A stretch of 64,000 nt of DNA from assembly GCA_036873135.1 (NCBI GenBank), contig JAPTYO010000003.1, positions 23,832,001 through 23,896,000 of the forward strand, read 5' to 3'. Positions within the stretch are counted from its first letter, which is position 1; the number at the start of each line of letters is the position of its first letter. Below the pieces are notes generated by a model that was not told where the DNA came from, ran no database searches, and saw only the letters and a program-made list of their open reading frames with translations. The translations under genes were made by a program, and so were the position numbers. Below, in pieces: positions 35,781-46,726 of the stretch. The stretch comes from Clarkia xantiana subsp. parviflora. Taxonomy: Eukaryota > Streptophyta > Magnoliopsida > Myrtales > Onagraceae.

Positions 35781-36509
35781 GTATGGCATATAGATAGATA
35801 ATACTATAATAAATAATTTATTTAAGGATCAAAATAATGCAACATTATTTAATTATTAGATATTTACACGTACGCTTTACAGTTTTAGATGTTTGTTGTG
35901 TTACACAATGACAGAATATAGATTTGGATCATAAGTTTTAAAATTAATTTTCAGCGTCAAGAAATATCGGCTTTAACACGTCCTCAACTTAACCAGATTA
36001 AAATTAACCAAGTTGAATATTCAAATTATAATTCTTATGCAATATATAGTATATTTTCTTATGATGTAATTTTTTTTTTTTGGGTGTGGTTTTAAATCTA
36101 CGTTGCTAATTATAAGCCACATGCACACAAAAACACCAAGTTTGAACCATAACTTATCGAATTTGATACTTGTTATTATCCAACTTACACAAGCACGTAA
36201 CTATATTTCTTAATAAACAAAATTAAGATCGTAGCATATTAGCATTGATACGAAAACCTAATTACATGTGATGAGAGCCGAATCAAAATACGCGAACGGT
36301 GAGTGTATTTAACTAATTTCATGCAACTTTATAAAAAAAAAAAAAAAAAGAGCATCTTCTCTCTCTTTCGGACATGCGGTCAGTTTTTTTTTATATACAC
36401 GAATGTATTAACTTAAATATTTCTAACCTTTTGGGGTTAAAAAAAAAACATAAACAAAGTGGAAAAATATCATAGCATTATTATTATTATTGTTATTTTT
36501 AAAAAAATT
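35781..36509. other. AT-rich intergenic DNA
   Basis: No gene or recognisable repeat apart from homopolymer runs. Confidence 0.4.
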
Positions 36510-37455
36510 ATATGAACTGTCTGAAGTTTGACATACGTGAAATTTTAATGTTTAAAGTTTAAATTGTTAATATTGATTGTCTGAAGTTTCAACTTTATTG
36601 TCTCCGTCCAAATTTGCTATTAAAATTGACAAAACTTGGTCATGTGCTTGTCACATGACCCAATAAAAAAATAAATTCCAAAATTGTCCCTAGTTGGGTG
36701 GTGGCCGACAGAAGTAAGGTGGTGGCCGACTGGAGTAGGGTGGTGGTCGGAGTAAACATAAAAGTATCAGGAGCACTTTCGACTTTCACACCATTATATG
36801 AAATTTGACTGAAAAAATGGACGGAAAACCGAATTTAAAAAAAATTGAAACTTGAGACAACCAATATCAACAATTTAATTAAGGGTTAAAAGGTCTTTTG
36901 GCCCATGATATTTGACCACTTTTAAGTTTTGGTCCATGATGTTTTTTTTTTCTCCTAGTATTGGTACCATATGTTTGCAGATTTTTCTAATTTTGGTCCG
37001 ACCGTTACATTTCGTCTATTTTTTTTCGTTAATTGACATGTGCAAGTTACATGATCCAACCTAAACTTTCAATTTTGTTCAAATTTGGGGGAATTGACAC
37101 CCCAAACCTAGTTCAATTTGGGCGAATTGAACTAGGTTTATGGGTCAAATTTGAGGGAATTGACACCCTAAACATAGTTCAATGGTCAATTCCCCCCAAA
37201 TTTGAACAAAATTGAAAGTTTAGGGTGGATCACGTGACTTGCAGATGTCACTTAACGGAAAAAATGGACGGAATGCAATGGTCGGACCAAAACTAGAAAA
37301 ATCTGCAAACATATGGTACCAAAACTAGACAAAAAAAACATTATGGATCAAAACTCAAAAGTTGTCAAACACTAAGGACAAAAAGACCTATTAACCCTTT
37401 AATTAAACATCAGAAACCGAAATTTCACATATGTATATCTCAAACAGTATATATA
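36510..37455 (+). mobile_element. MITE related to the gtctgaa family, split by a second MITE
   Basis: The left end gaactgtctgaagtttgac and its diverged inverted copy (around 37430-37455) bracket a body with ggtcatgtgcttgtcacatgacc (about 36638), ggtggtggccgac repeats and ggacggaaaacc. The body is interrupted by the element at 36883-37397. The outer limits are approximate because the ends have diverged. Confidence 0.6.
36883..37397 (+). mobile_element. Mutator-like MITE nested in another MITE
   Basis: 515 bp with termini gggttaaaaggtcttttggc and the complement of gacctattaaccc, flanked by the perfect 9-bp duplication tttaattaa (36874-36882 and 37398-37406). The subterminal blocks are gacatgtgcaagttacatg on one side and atcacgtgacttgcagatgtc on the other. 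An internal inverted repeat contains caaatttgggggaattgac. It is non-coding. Confidence 0.9.
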
Positions 37456-37878
37456 TGTTCTTAATTTTTTTTTTTTGCGAGACATAAACAATAAAGTCGT
37501 TTTTAATGTATGTGGCCAACAAATGAATTTGCTCTTCATCTTTAACTAGCCTAGCCTACGCAACACTTTTCAACGCAATGACCGGAAAGAACCAAACAGT
37601 GCCTTAGATTATGAACCTCAGCCACACTTCCAGGTGTCAAACAAAGGGTTTCATAGCGCATATTCCACAGGGATTGCCTTTTCCCTATAATAACTAGTGG
37701 AGACACTTCATTGGAAAATCACTTAACCTATCTCTTCCAATCTTCAAATCCTCATTCTCTCCCATTTCAAACCAAAAAACTCTTCGTTTCTATTCATCAT
37801 CGCTTTCTTGTCTTCTTCGTCGCTTCACAGTTCATCACGCAGAGCATAGCTCCGCCGTACGTGGTGGTCGGAGAGATC

Positions 37879-40362
37879 ATGTCTGCTGCTTCTCTCTGGG
37901 TGGTGGGTCCCAGAGCTAATAATAATGCTACCCGTTCAGTTTTCACCGGGACGTCGACGGTGAAGCTGCAGCTACGGCGGCGAGGGGAGACAGTATCGGC
38001 AGTTGCGTCGAGCGCGGCGGCGGCGAGGTTGACGTCGGAGGAGAAAGTGTACGAGGTGGTAATGAAGCAGGCGGCTCTGGTGAGAGAGCAGGTGAAGGTG
38101 GAGTCCGAGGCGGTTGACGATAGGTTGACTTTGACTCGCAAGTGGGGCCAGTTGAGTGAGGCTTATGACCGGTGCGGCGAGATCTGTGGTGAATATGCTA
38201 AGACCTTCTACTTGGGTACCTTGCTGATGACGCCGGAGCGCCGTAAAGCTGTCTGGGCTATCTATGGTACGTGCCATCGCCTTAATATTTCTTAATGGAA
38301 GCAAAATTCTAAGCTACCTATGACTGATGAAGTTGATTAATTGTTGTTGAAGTTTGGTGCAGAAGGACAGATGAGCTTGTAGACGGACCAAACGCGTCGC
38401 ATATAACTCCGATGGCCCTGGACCGGTGGGAGCAGAGGTTGGAAGACTTGTTCAGTGGCCGACCTTATGATATGCTTGATGCTGCTCTTTCCGATACGGT
38501 TAACAAGTACCCTGTTGATATACAGGTACGTATTTTAATTACCACCAATACTTCTCTTCAATAGACAATAGTGTGTGTTCACCATTTTGTTCCAGGGTAA
38601 AAATTAGAGAAGGGCAAAACCGTCAAAATATAATTTTGGATTAATAACCAATTTTTTGGCCAAACTAATAAACAATTCGGTACTTAAATTTGACAGTTTT
38701 ACAAATTACAATCCGAACTTTTGGTTTATTGAATTTTCCTACATCAACTTTCAATTTTAGACAACAAAAAAAAATGTGTCACCTCCGTTAAAACTGGAAA
38801 AAAAAATTATGCGCCGCTCACATAACTTTTTTTGTAACAATTGATAAATTACTGGTTAAAAAAAATTGCTACATAAACTTTTAACCATTTTGCAAATCAC
38901 TACCCTAATAATTTTAGCTAAATTTAAATTTCACCGTCTCAATTTTCAGTTTTTGACCAAAAAAAACCTACACCTGTCACGTGCGGTTTGACTGACAAAT
39001 GACATAGGTAACTTTTCACTCTAAATCAAAAGTTGGGGTAACAAAATATAAAAAATCAAAATTCATGTACAATTTGTAAAATTGTCAAAGTTTAGGTACC
39101 GATTGGATTAATAAGCCTTATAATTTTTTTTGTGAACCTTATATATCTTGTGAGGGAGGGATTATTGCTTGCCACTGAGTTACAAAGTGCTAAGTAGTTG
39201 GTGACCCTCCAGCCAATGATGTTCCGCCATATAATCATGTATCAGTCACTTTTTGCCACGTGTTAAAAATACATTGGTCCAACTATTGCCATATGGTAGC
39301 TCAGTGGCAAGCAATAATTCTCCTTGTTAGGTTAGGACGGGAAATGTAAAAAGTAAAAGAGTTGAATTAGTTTTCTACCAATACCTCAAAACCTTATTGT
39401 TCTTTTGTTATTTTCAGCCATTCAGGGATATGATTGAGGGAATGAGGTTAGACCTAAAGAAATCAAGGTACACCAACTTCGACGAGCTCTACCTATACTG
39501 TTACTACGTCGCCGGAACAGTAGGGCTGATGAGTGTACCGGTCATGGGAATCGCACCCGAATCAAAGGCCACAACCGAAAGCGTTTATAATGCCGCCCTA
39601 GCCCTCGGAATCGCCAACCAACTCACCAACATACTCCGAGATGTCGGCGAAGAGTAAGTCTCTATCAAAACCGATATCACTCTCCAAATTTTAATTTATA
39701 AATTTCGCTACCTCGATTTTTTATTTGAGACGAAAAATACACATAACACATTGTTAATCAATACCGGATGAAAAATGTATTGCACCAAAATTCTATAAAC
39801 TGCACACGTATGGCACCCAAAAAAAAAAAATTGTACCAAAAATCAATGTTAGTCAAATATATTTTACTAAAAGACCATTTTAACCCTTTAATCTAAAACC
39901 GACCGTTAATAATAAAATTTACAGAAGCAAAGTTTGGGTAACGATTTATAAAACCTAAACATGTTATTGATTTATTATCTGTATTTCGTCAGTGCAAGAC
40001 GAGGTAGAGTATACCTCCCGCAGGACGAGCTCGCCAGGGCAGGCCTATCCGACGAGGACATTTTCCGAGGACAGGTGACCGACAAGTGGAGGAGTTTCAT
40101 GAAGGAGCAGATCAAGAGAGCGAGGATGTTCTTCGACGAGGCCGAAAAGGGCGTCACGGAGCTCAACGCGGCAAGTCGGTGGCCGGTGTTGGCGTCATTG
40201 TTGTTGTACAAACAAATATTGGACTCAATCGAGGCAAACAACTATAACAACTTCACTAAGAGAGCGTATGTTGGGAAAGCTAAGAAGTTGATTTCCCTAC
40301 CCATTGCGTATGGTAGAGCTCTTATGGGACCTTCTAAAGTGATTGAGTGGACTAGGGGTTGA
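37879..40362 (+). CDS. PSY: Phytoene synthase
   Basis: Four coding exons (37879-38266, 38353-38525, 39418-39653, 39993-40362) give 388 residues. The enzyme joins two geranylgeranyl diphosphates into phytoene, the first committed carotenoid step, in plastids. The N-terminal ~60 residues ([13 protein letters not shown], then Ser/Arg/Ala-rich) are a transit peptide. Hallmarks of trans-isoprenyl synthases are [20 protein letters not shown], the first Asp-rich motif DELVDGPNA, and the second in [13 protein letters not shown] across the exon 3/4 junction, followed by [14 protein letters not shown]. The C-terminus includes [15 protein letters not shown]. The start was chosen because MS..LWVV is the usual PSY beginning; an in-frame ATG at 37711 would add 56 residues. 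Intron 2 carries a MITE. The last exon is uninterrupted. No inactivating change was seen. Confidence 0.96.
38638..39118 (+). mobile_element. MITE in intron 2 of phytoene synthase
   Basis: 481 bp flanked by the perfect 9-bp duplication tataatttt (38629-38637 and 39119-39127). Inverted subterminal regions share ggtac.taaa.tttgacaattttacaaatt in opposite orientation. The interior includes cctccgttaaaactgg and ctgtcacgtgcgg, in line with the other 9-bp-TSD elements here. It is non-coding and presumably spliced out. Confidence 0.8.
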
Positions 40363-40648
40363 CGGTTTTGCGTCTTTTGTCCCGATTTTATGTATTTAGA
40401 TTCTTTGGGGGTGCAATATATAGGCTGGTAATTCAACTAGGGATGATATCAGAATCCGACTGGTCCGAAAAACCGGTGAAAACTAATTTGGTCCGAACAA
40501 AAAAAAAAAGAAGTAATAATGTGCAGTCTGGTTTTCCAGCGAATTTGTCTACACTATTTCGGCTTTTGGATCGGTTCGTACTTTGAGCTTTAAAATTCGT
40601 GGGGAACGAACAGACCGTTTGCTTAATTTTATATATATATATTAATTA

Positions 40649-41597
40649 GGGTTAAGAACCTATGAAAGGTCTGAACTATCACCCATGTTAATGGGAGATG
40701 TCTGAAATTTAAAAAGTTAATAACAGATGTCTGAAATTTCAATTTTGTTGATTTGAGGTTTTCCGTCCATTTTTATGGTTAAATTTAACAGAATTGTGTG
40801 AAATGACATTTTTGCCCATTTAATATTTTATTTAAGTAAATGTGAAATGACAATTTTACCCCTAAAGTCAAATTAAAACTACCCAACTCCGGCCACCGCC
40901 ACCCGACTCCGGCCACCACCACCCGACTCCAGCGACCACCACCTCGGCTCCGGCGACCCGACTCTGGCCACCACCTTAGCCAAAAAACTCCGATTGGAGC
41001 CAAAAAAGCTCCGATCGGAGCCAAAAAGCTTCGATCGGAGCTTTGTGGCTCTGGTCGGAGCCACAGAGCTCCAACTGGAGCTCTCTGGCCCCGACCAGAG
41101 CCACAGATCTGGAGCTCTGTGGCCCCGGCCGGAGCCACACAGCTCCGATTGGAGCTTTTTGGCTCCGATCGGAGCCCAATCGGGGCTGGTGGCTCCGATC
41201 GGAGCCCAATCGAGGCATGTGGCTCCGATCGGAGCTCAATCAGGGCCGGTGGCTCCGATTTGGGCCCAATCGGAGCCTTGGTGGTGGTCGCCGGAGTACA
41301 GTGGTGGTCGTCGGAGTACGGTTGGTGGAGCCGTGGTGGCTTCAAGGGCATTTTGGTCTTTTCACTTCAAGCATGTGAGGGGCACACTTGATAGAAGGGT
41401 ATTTTTGGAAATTTATTTTATTTCCGGTCACATGCCAAGCATGTGACCAACTTCCGTTAGTTTTAACGGAAAAAACTAACGGATACCGCTGTTATCAACA
41501 AAACTGAAATTTCAGACCTCCGTTATTAACTTTTTAAATTTCAAACCTCTCTCGTTAACATGGGTGATAGTTCAGACCTTTCGTAGGTTCTTAACCC
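40649..41597 (+). mobile_element. Mutator-like MITE, copy 3
   Basis: 949 bp, same family as copies 1 and 2. The termini are gggttaagaacctatgaaag and its complement, with the perfect 9-bp duplication tattaatta (40640-40648 and 41598-41606). It carries the longest array of ctccgatcggagc-type palindromes (about 40985-41275). The block cacatgccaagcatgtg lies at about 41430. Long open frames through the array (Arg-Ser-Glu-Pro repeats) are periodicity artefacts. Confidence 0.93.
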
Positions 41598-41606
41598 TAT
41601 TAATTA

Positions 41607-42755
41607 ATATAACTAATTTATTTATTCAACATAAATTTTAAAAGAAACACTTGCGACGATTGTACTTCCACTTTTATTTTGTATTTTATATTTTATTTGA
41701 TTGTATTAATGGACGTTATTTATCTTTCGGTTTGATATGGTCAATGAAAATTATGAACATTTTAAATGTTAACTGGTATTTCGGATTTTAGTTTAAACCG
41801 AAAAATCATACTATGAAAGGATGGTTTATTTTTCAGTACACAGTTTTTTAGTCAGTTATTTTTATAGAAAAATCGGGCCAAAAACATAGGTGCTCGACCT
41901 ATACAAATAAAAAAAACTGGTCCGGCAGAGCCGGTTTCACCCAAGACTCACCTAAAACTCTCAACAATAAGGTCTTTAATGTCTCTAGGTTATAATAGAT
42001 ATAACTAGTGTAAACTTTTATTTCTTGAGTGGACTTTTCTACAATGCTTTACAAGTAATATGCTTTAAATTTTTATTTTTTTTTAATTATGTTAAAGGTG
42101 AATTCATAAAAAAGTGATATTACTAAAGTTGAAAGATATAATGTAAATTCTAGGTGCGACTAAATTTTTTATATACTTTTATTTTATTTTTACGTATATT
42201 ATAATTAATTCCACATAATTTTAAACATTTTAATATATAATTTAAATTTGCATTTTATATGATATTATCCTTAAATATTCTAAATTTTGTAAAGAAAACA
42301 AAAAATGACCAAGGATCAAATCAAATTATTGGTTCAGTGGATCCTGACTAGGATATTTAGGTTAATTAAGGCCCAGAGTCGGATTAAACCCAATTCAACT
42401 ATAGTATCATACTTTGACCTAACAAGGAGATTATTAAAAGACATTTTCTAAATGATACATAATATGTCCATCTAAGACTAAGTATGATTCCAACCCGGCC
42501 CAACCAACAGAGGCCCAATGAACAAAAGAGACAAGTAGCTAGCTAACCCAGTCCTTTGCAGATATATATTTTTTTGGCCAGGAAGAGGAACCATTGCAGA
42601 TATTGAATCACACATTTAATATAACTAGTCAAACATTTAATATAACTAGTGTGATTCTATACAAATTTATTTATCCTTTTTGTTTTTTGGCCAATATTTA
42701 TCCATATTTATTTAAAACGAGTTCTTTTTTTAACTAATCACACAGGGCAATTTAT
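41607..42755. other. AT-rich intergenic DNA
   Basis: No gene seen. It includes the likely 3' flank of the minus-strand P-loop kinase gene. Confidence 0.45.
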
Positions 42756-43370
42756 TTAGTACATAGAACTAAAGATGAAGTCCACCACCCTTGACACCAT
42801 CTCTTCAGTCCCAACCCCAGGCTGCGTAGTATCCACCACCAACCTACACACATCCCCAACCTCATACTCCGTGCACCCACCATACTCCTCCAGCAGCCTC
42901 TCCATCTCCTGCCACGTGGACGGCTTGTGCCAGCTGGCACCCACCGCCCCACCCCTCTCCTCGACCCTCCGACGCCACGTCACCTCTTCACCGGCCCTGC
43001 ACTCGACTACCAACAGCTTGGCCTTATACTCCGCCGCTACCTCCACCAGCCGGTCGAGGTGGGCCCGCCTGGAGAGTGGAGAGTCGATGATCACCCCGAG
43101 GCCGTTGCGTACCTGGCTGGCGGTGACGCGCCATATGGCGTCGTATGATAGGTTGTTCAGGAGCCGCGTGACATCAGCTTTCGGCAGGGAGGAGGAGAGT
43201 AGGGTTTGTTGGACGGAGAAGGTGGAGTCGCGGATATCGTCTTTGTCGATGAGTGGGAGTCGGAGTGACGCGGACAGGGAGCGTGCCAGGGTGGACTTTC
43301 CGGTGCCAGGGTGGCCTTTCATGGCTATGATCACCGGCAACTGGAACGGGTTTTCATCGTTTATCACCAT
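42756..43370 (-). CDS. P-loop NTP-binding kinase-like protein (AAA_33 type)
   Basis: Single-exon gene of 204 residues. The Walker A motif GHPGTGKSTLARSL is at residues about 18-31. DKDDIRDSTF follows, like the substrate-contact loop of small-molecule kinases, and the likely Walker B strand is GVIIDSPLSRRAHL (about residue 91). An Arg-rich lid (TWRRRVEERGG) lies near 130. This pattern fits the AAA_33/zeta-like P-loop kinase fold, which plants carry as uncharacterised ATP-dependent kinases. The substrate is unknown. There is no signal peptide or membrane segment, so a cytosolic protein is likely. The frame is intact, GC-richer than its surroundings, and starts at MVINDENPFQLPVIIAMKGH. Possible alternatives are a phosphotransferase or nucleotide hydrolase of the same fold. 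Confidence 0.8.
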   Translation of the reverse strand: MVINDENPFQLPVIIAMKGHPGTGKSTLARSLSASLRLPLIDKDDIRDSTFSVQQTLLSSSLPKADVTRLLNNLSYDAIWRVTASQVRNGLGVIIDSPLSRRAHLDRLVEVAAEYKAKLLVVECRAGEEVTWRRRVEERGGAVGASWHKPSTWQEMERLLEEYGGCTEYEVGDVCRLVVDTTQPGVGTEEMVSRVVDFIFSSMY

Positions 43371-44442
43371 TTTTGGCTCAGACGAGATTGAAAAGCAGAG
43401 AAATTATATAATGGTGTAGAAAAGAGGACAAGTACTGGAAAATAAATAGAAGATATTTTACCAACCGACGGCGGGAGAGAAACATTATCCATTTTGTCGG
43501 ATTTGCTACAAGTACATCAAGGGATTAGTAACACTAACATTAGTTGATCTTATTGACACGTACACCTGATGCAAAGATGCGGGACCCGCAAGTAGGATAG
43601 GACCCACCCTAATGGATAATTTTGTCGTAATTTTCAAACATCCCAGGTGGCTCGTTAAAAAATGTTGACTTGGCAAATCAAATGGATAATACCAGTGACC
43701 CACCTGAACTGACTTTTTTGTGGGTATATATAAACATGAGCTGACTTTTTTTTTTTTTAAATCATAACCTGACCCGACTTGGCAAACCAAATGGATGATA
43801 AAGAAAAACTAAGACCAACTTTAGGCGATGCCTATTTAAGTACTTATTATACAACGCTTTTACGATGAAAACTCAAAAGTCGCATCTAGTTTTAGCACTA
43901 AATTAAGGGTGGCTAGCAGATTTCACATACGCAGTTGAATACATGGAAATGATATATGGCATGTTCAAATCATCAACTTTGCAGCTTATTAATCAGCACT
44001 TGCCTCTTACATTATACTTGATGGCGTGGACAGCTCAATTGCATGCACCGATTAATTAATTACGTCAACTGAGACAGGGTCATCCCTCTCATTCACTCAC
44101 CCGTCAATTGATCATCTACTTTGTGGTATAGATCTTTACCATATTATATGTGAATTATCAATTTTTAATTGATTAGGTCATTATCCTAAATGATGGACTT
44201 AGTCCAAAAAATAATTTCTCCATCCACTTCTCACCCGCCTCAAAAAAAATGTGAAATCTCAAAAGTACCCTCATCAGTTCTTTTATCTACTGGAAACTTC
44301 CTAAGTTACTACAAATCTCCACAGGAGCAGAGCCCACCTTCAAAATGATGGAACCTATTAGCAGCCCTCGCTATAAGTATCCGGCCGAAATGTTTTGCAG
44401 AAAATACGACAAGCACCAGTCCACACACCTCAGTTTTTTTTG
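43371..44442. other. Intergenic DNA upstream of P-loop kinase gene
   Basis: It holds the presumed promoter of the minus-strand gene. No other gene is recognised. Confidence 0.4.
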
Positions 44443-44522
44443 TTTTTGACTAATATATGCCTATATGAACAACCAAATACAAATATAGACTATTTGAACA
44501 ATTAATTACAAAAATAGGTCAA

Positions 44523-44583
44523 ACCGAGATGTGACATCTCGGTTAGGGTTTTTAAATCCAAACCGAGATGTCACATCTCGGTC
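44523..44583. repeat. Pair of ccgagatgtgacatctcgg palindromes
   Basis: Two near-identical 19-21-base palindromes (about 44525-44543 and 44563-44582) flank a short tagggtttttaaatcc spacer. Each can form a perfect hairpin. They are part of the outer MITE. Confidence 0.8.
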
Positions 44584-44614
44584 TCGGTTTGACCTATTTT
44601 TGTAATTAATTATT

Positions 44615-45220
44615 GGGTTAAACGTACTTTTCATACCACATGTTTGACCGAATATGGCTTTTAGTACTGGATGTTTAGTTTTGTATACTTTTGGTACCAA
44701 ACGTTTGAAAAAAATGTGGCTTTTGGTACATCCGTTAGTTGCCCGTTAGTTTTGGCCGTTAAATGATATGTGCAAGTCACGTGATCGACTCTAAACTTTT
44801 AATTTTGTTCAATTTAATCCCCCAAATATATTCATAACTTTTATTTTGTTTAATTTAGTCCTAAATCTTCAAAATCGAACCCAATTGGAACCTATCCCCA
44901 ATTGGGTAAATTTGACCCAAATGGGGCTATGTCAATTGAATTCGATTGGTTTAATTGAGTCTGATTTTGAAGTGTTATGACTAAGTTAAACAAAATAAAA
45001 GTTAGGAATATATTTGAGGGACTAAATTGAACAAAATTAAAAGTTTAGAGTCGATCACGTGACTTGCACATGTCATTTAACGGCCAAAACTAACGGCCAA
45101 CTTACGGATGTACTAGCCACATTTTTTCAAACGTTTGGTACCAAAAGTATACAAAACTAAACATTCAGTACTAAAAGCCACATTCGGTCAAACATGTGGT
45201 ATGAAAAATACATTTAACCC
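44615..45220 (+). mobile_element. Mutator-like MITE nested in outer MITE
   Basis: 606 bp with termini gggttaaacgtacttttcat and its complement, with the perfect 9-bp duplication ttaattatt (44606-44614 and 45221-45229). The inverted repeats extend well over 150 bp. They include the block atgtgcaagtcacgtgatcg (about 44770) and its inverted copy atcacgtgacttgcacatgtc (about 45055), each next to a ttaacgg motif. It is non-coding. Confidence 0.93.
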
Positions 45221-45747
45221 TTAATTATTCAAGTAGTCTATATTTGTATTTGGTTGTTCATATAGGCATATATTAGTCAAAAACTCCAGTTTTTTAGCAA
45301 CTCTTATCGGAATTCCTTGGCTGAGCTATCTAGATTTCTAATTTTACAGTCCACAAAATTATATAATTTTACACATATCCATATATAGTGGTGGATCTAG
45401 AAAGTTCACAATGGAGTTACGTTATATGAAAAAAAATTATGAAGATTAACAATTTCCTTGTTTTTTTTTAATGGTAAAAATGCATGTTTTAAAACAATGA
45501 AAATTAGTACTTTCTTCAACTAATTATTCAAAATTGTCATTAAATAATTTTCAAATGAACAATATTAGCTAAGCACAAATAAACCGTATTTGCTTGTGCA
45601 AATGTTACAATTTAGTCAAATTATACTATAACCAATTGTTGGTCAATTGAGTCTCAATCGAGTCAAGACACTAGTATAACACTTATACAAGTTATTAGAT
45701 CTTGATTTAGATATTTAGAAAAGTATTTGGTTAATTTTGTAAGTTTA

Positions 45748-46405
45748 AAACGTATTTGACGACAAATTTGGACGAGTGATTGAAAAGAGTATCAATTATC
45801 ATTATTTGAAAGATGTTGTATATTTTAAAACATATTGGTACTAAAAACCATTTTTTCAAACATATTTTATGTTGGCCAAAAAAAAAAAAAACATATTTTA
45901 TGGTTTATATATTTGTTCTTATTGAACATCATATTGTAATACATTAGGTTAGAGTAACTAAAATTTATAGTTATAACAAAAGAGTGATAAATAATAAAAC
46001 GTACAAACATACTATTTAAGTGAAAAGCCCCAAATTTAAAATTGATGAACTTTTTTTTCCGAATGGATTGAATAATAGTGTTACAAAAATTACAAAACGT
46101 ATTTGACGACAAATTTGGACGAGTGATTGAAAAGAGTATCAATTATCATTGTTTTGAAACATATTGTACATTTTAAAACATATTGGTACTAAAAATCATC
46201 TTTTTCAAACATTTTTTATGTTTTATATATTTTTTTCTTATTGAACCTCATTTACAATATATTAGGTCAGAGTAACTAAAATTTATAGTTAACAAAAGAC
46301 TGATGATTAATAAAACGTATAAACATACTATTTAAGTGAAAAGCCTCAAATTTAAAATTGATGAACTTTTTTTTCCGAATGGATTGGATAATAATGTTAC
46401 AAAAT
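45748..46405. repeat. Direct duplication, two copies of ~310-345 bp
   Basis: Copy 1 (about 45748-46093) and copy 2 (about 46094-46405) both begin aaaacgtatttgacgac and end with ccgaatggattg followed by gttacaaaa. They differ by small indels. No coding function is seen. Confidence 0.88.
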
Positions 46406-46726
46406 ATTAATGAAATTTTACAAAATATTAATGAGGGCTTATTATCTCTTACCAAAATAATGTGGATCTTACAATAAAATAATGAGAATCGGGATATAAT
46501 TTTCTTCAAGAATAAACCTAGGGTCTCAATAAAAATACTCGATAATGTGGTTACGTTCGTAACCACATTATTCTTAATACATCCGCCACTATCTATGCAT
46601 AATCAACATTTCCACAGTCCCCATATGCACCGGTTTGGCTCGAATCGGCACATAAACAAGCATAATGATACTACAAAGTATCGTACGTATTTTGACCACT
46701 AACAAGAAGAGATGAGATAAAAAGTA

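Larger units (their letters stand above)
44443..45283 (+). mobile_element. MITE with atatgcctatatgaacaacc termini, split by a MULE-type MITE
   Basis: The outer inverted repeat (tttttgactaatatatgcc at 44443 and its complement at 45283) extends over about 60 bp on each side and is nearly perfect. Between the left repeat and the inner element are two hairpins built on ccgagatgtgacatctcgg. The original element was only about 230 bp before the insertion at 44615. Confidence 0.88.

Noticed and set aside
37711..37878. Upstream in-frame ATG as the phytoene synthase start
   Set aside because: The residues before MSAASLWVV do not resemble PSY N-termini, so the downstream ATG was preferred. The longer form is not excluded.
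40994..41446. Long open frames in several phases through the GC-rich MITE core (Arg-Ser-Glu-Pro type repeats)
   Set aside because: They arise from the tandem ctccgatcggagcc palindromes, appear on both strands and recur in all three copies of the element.
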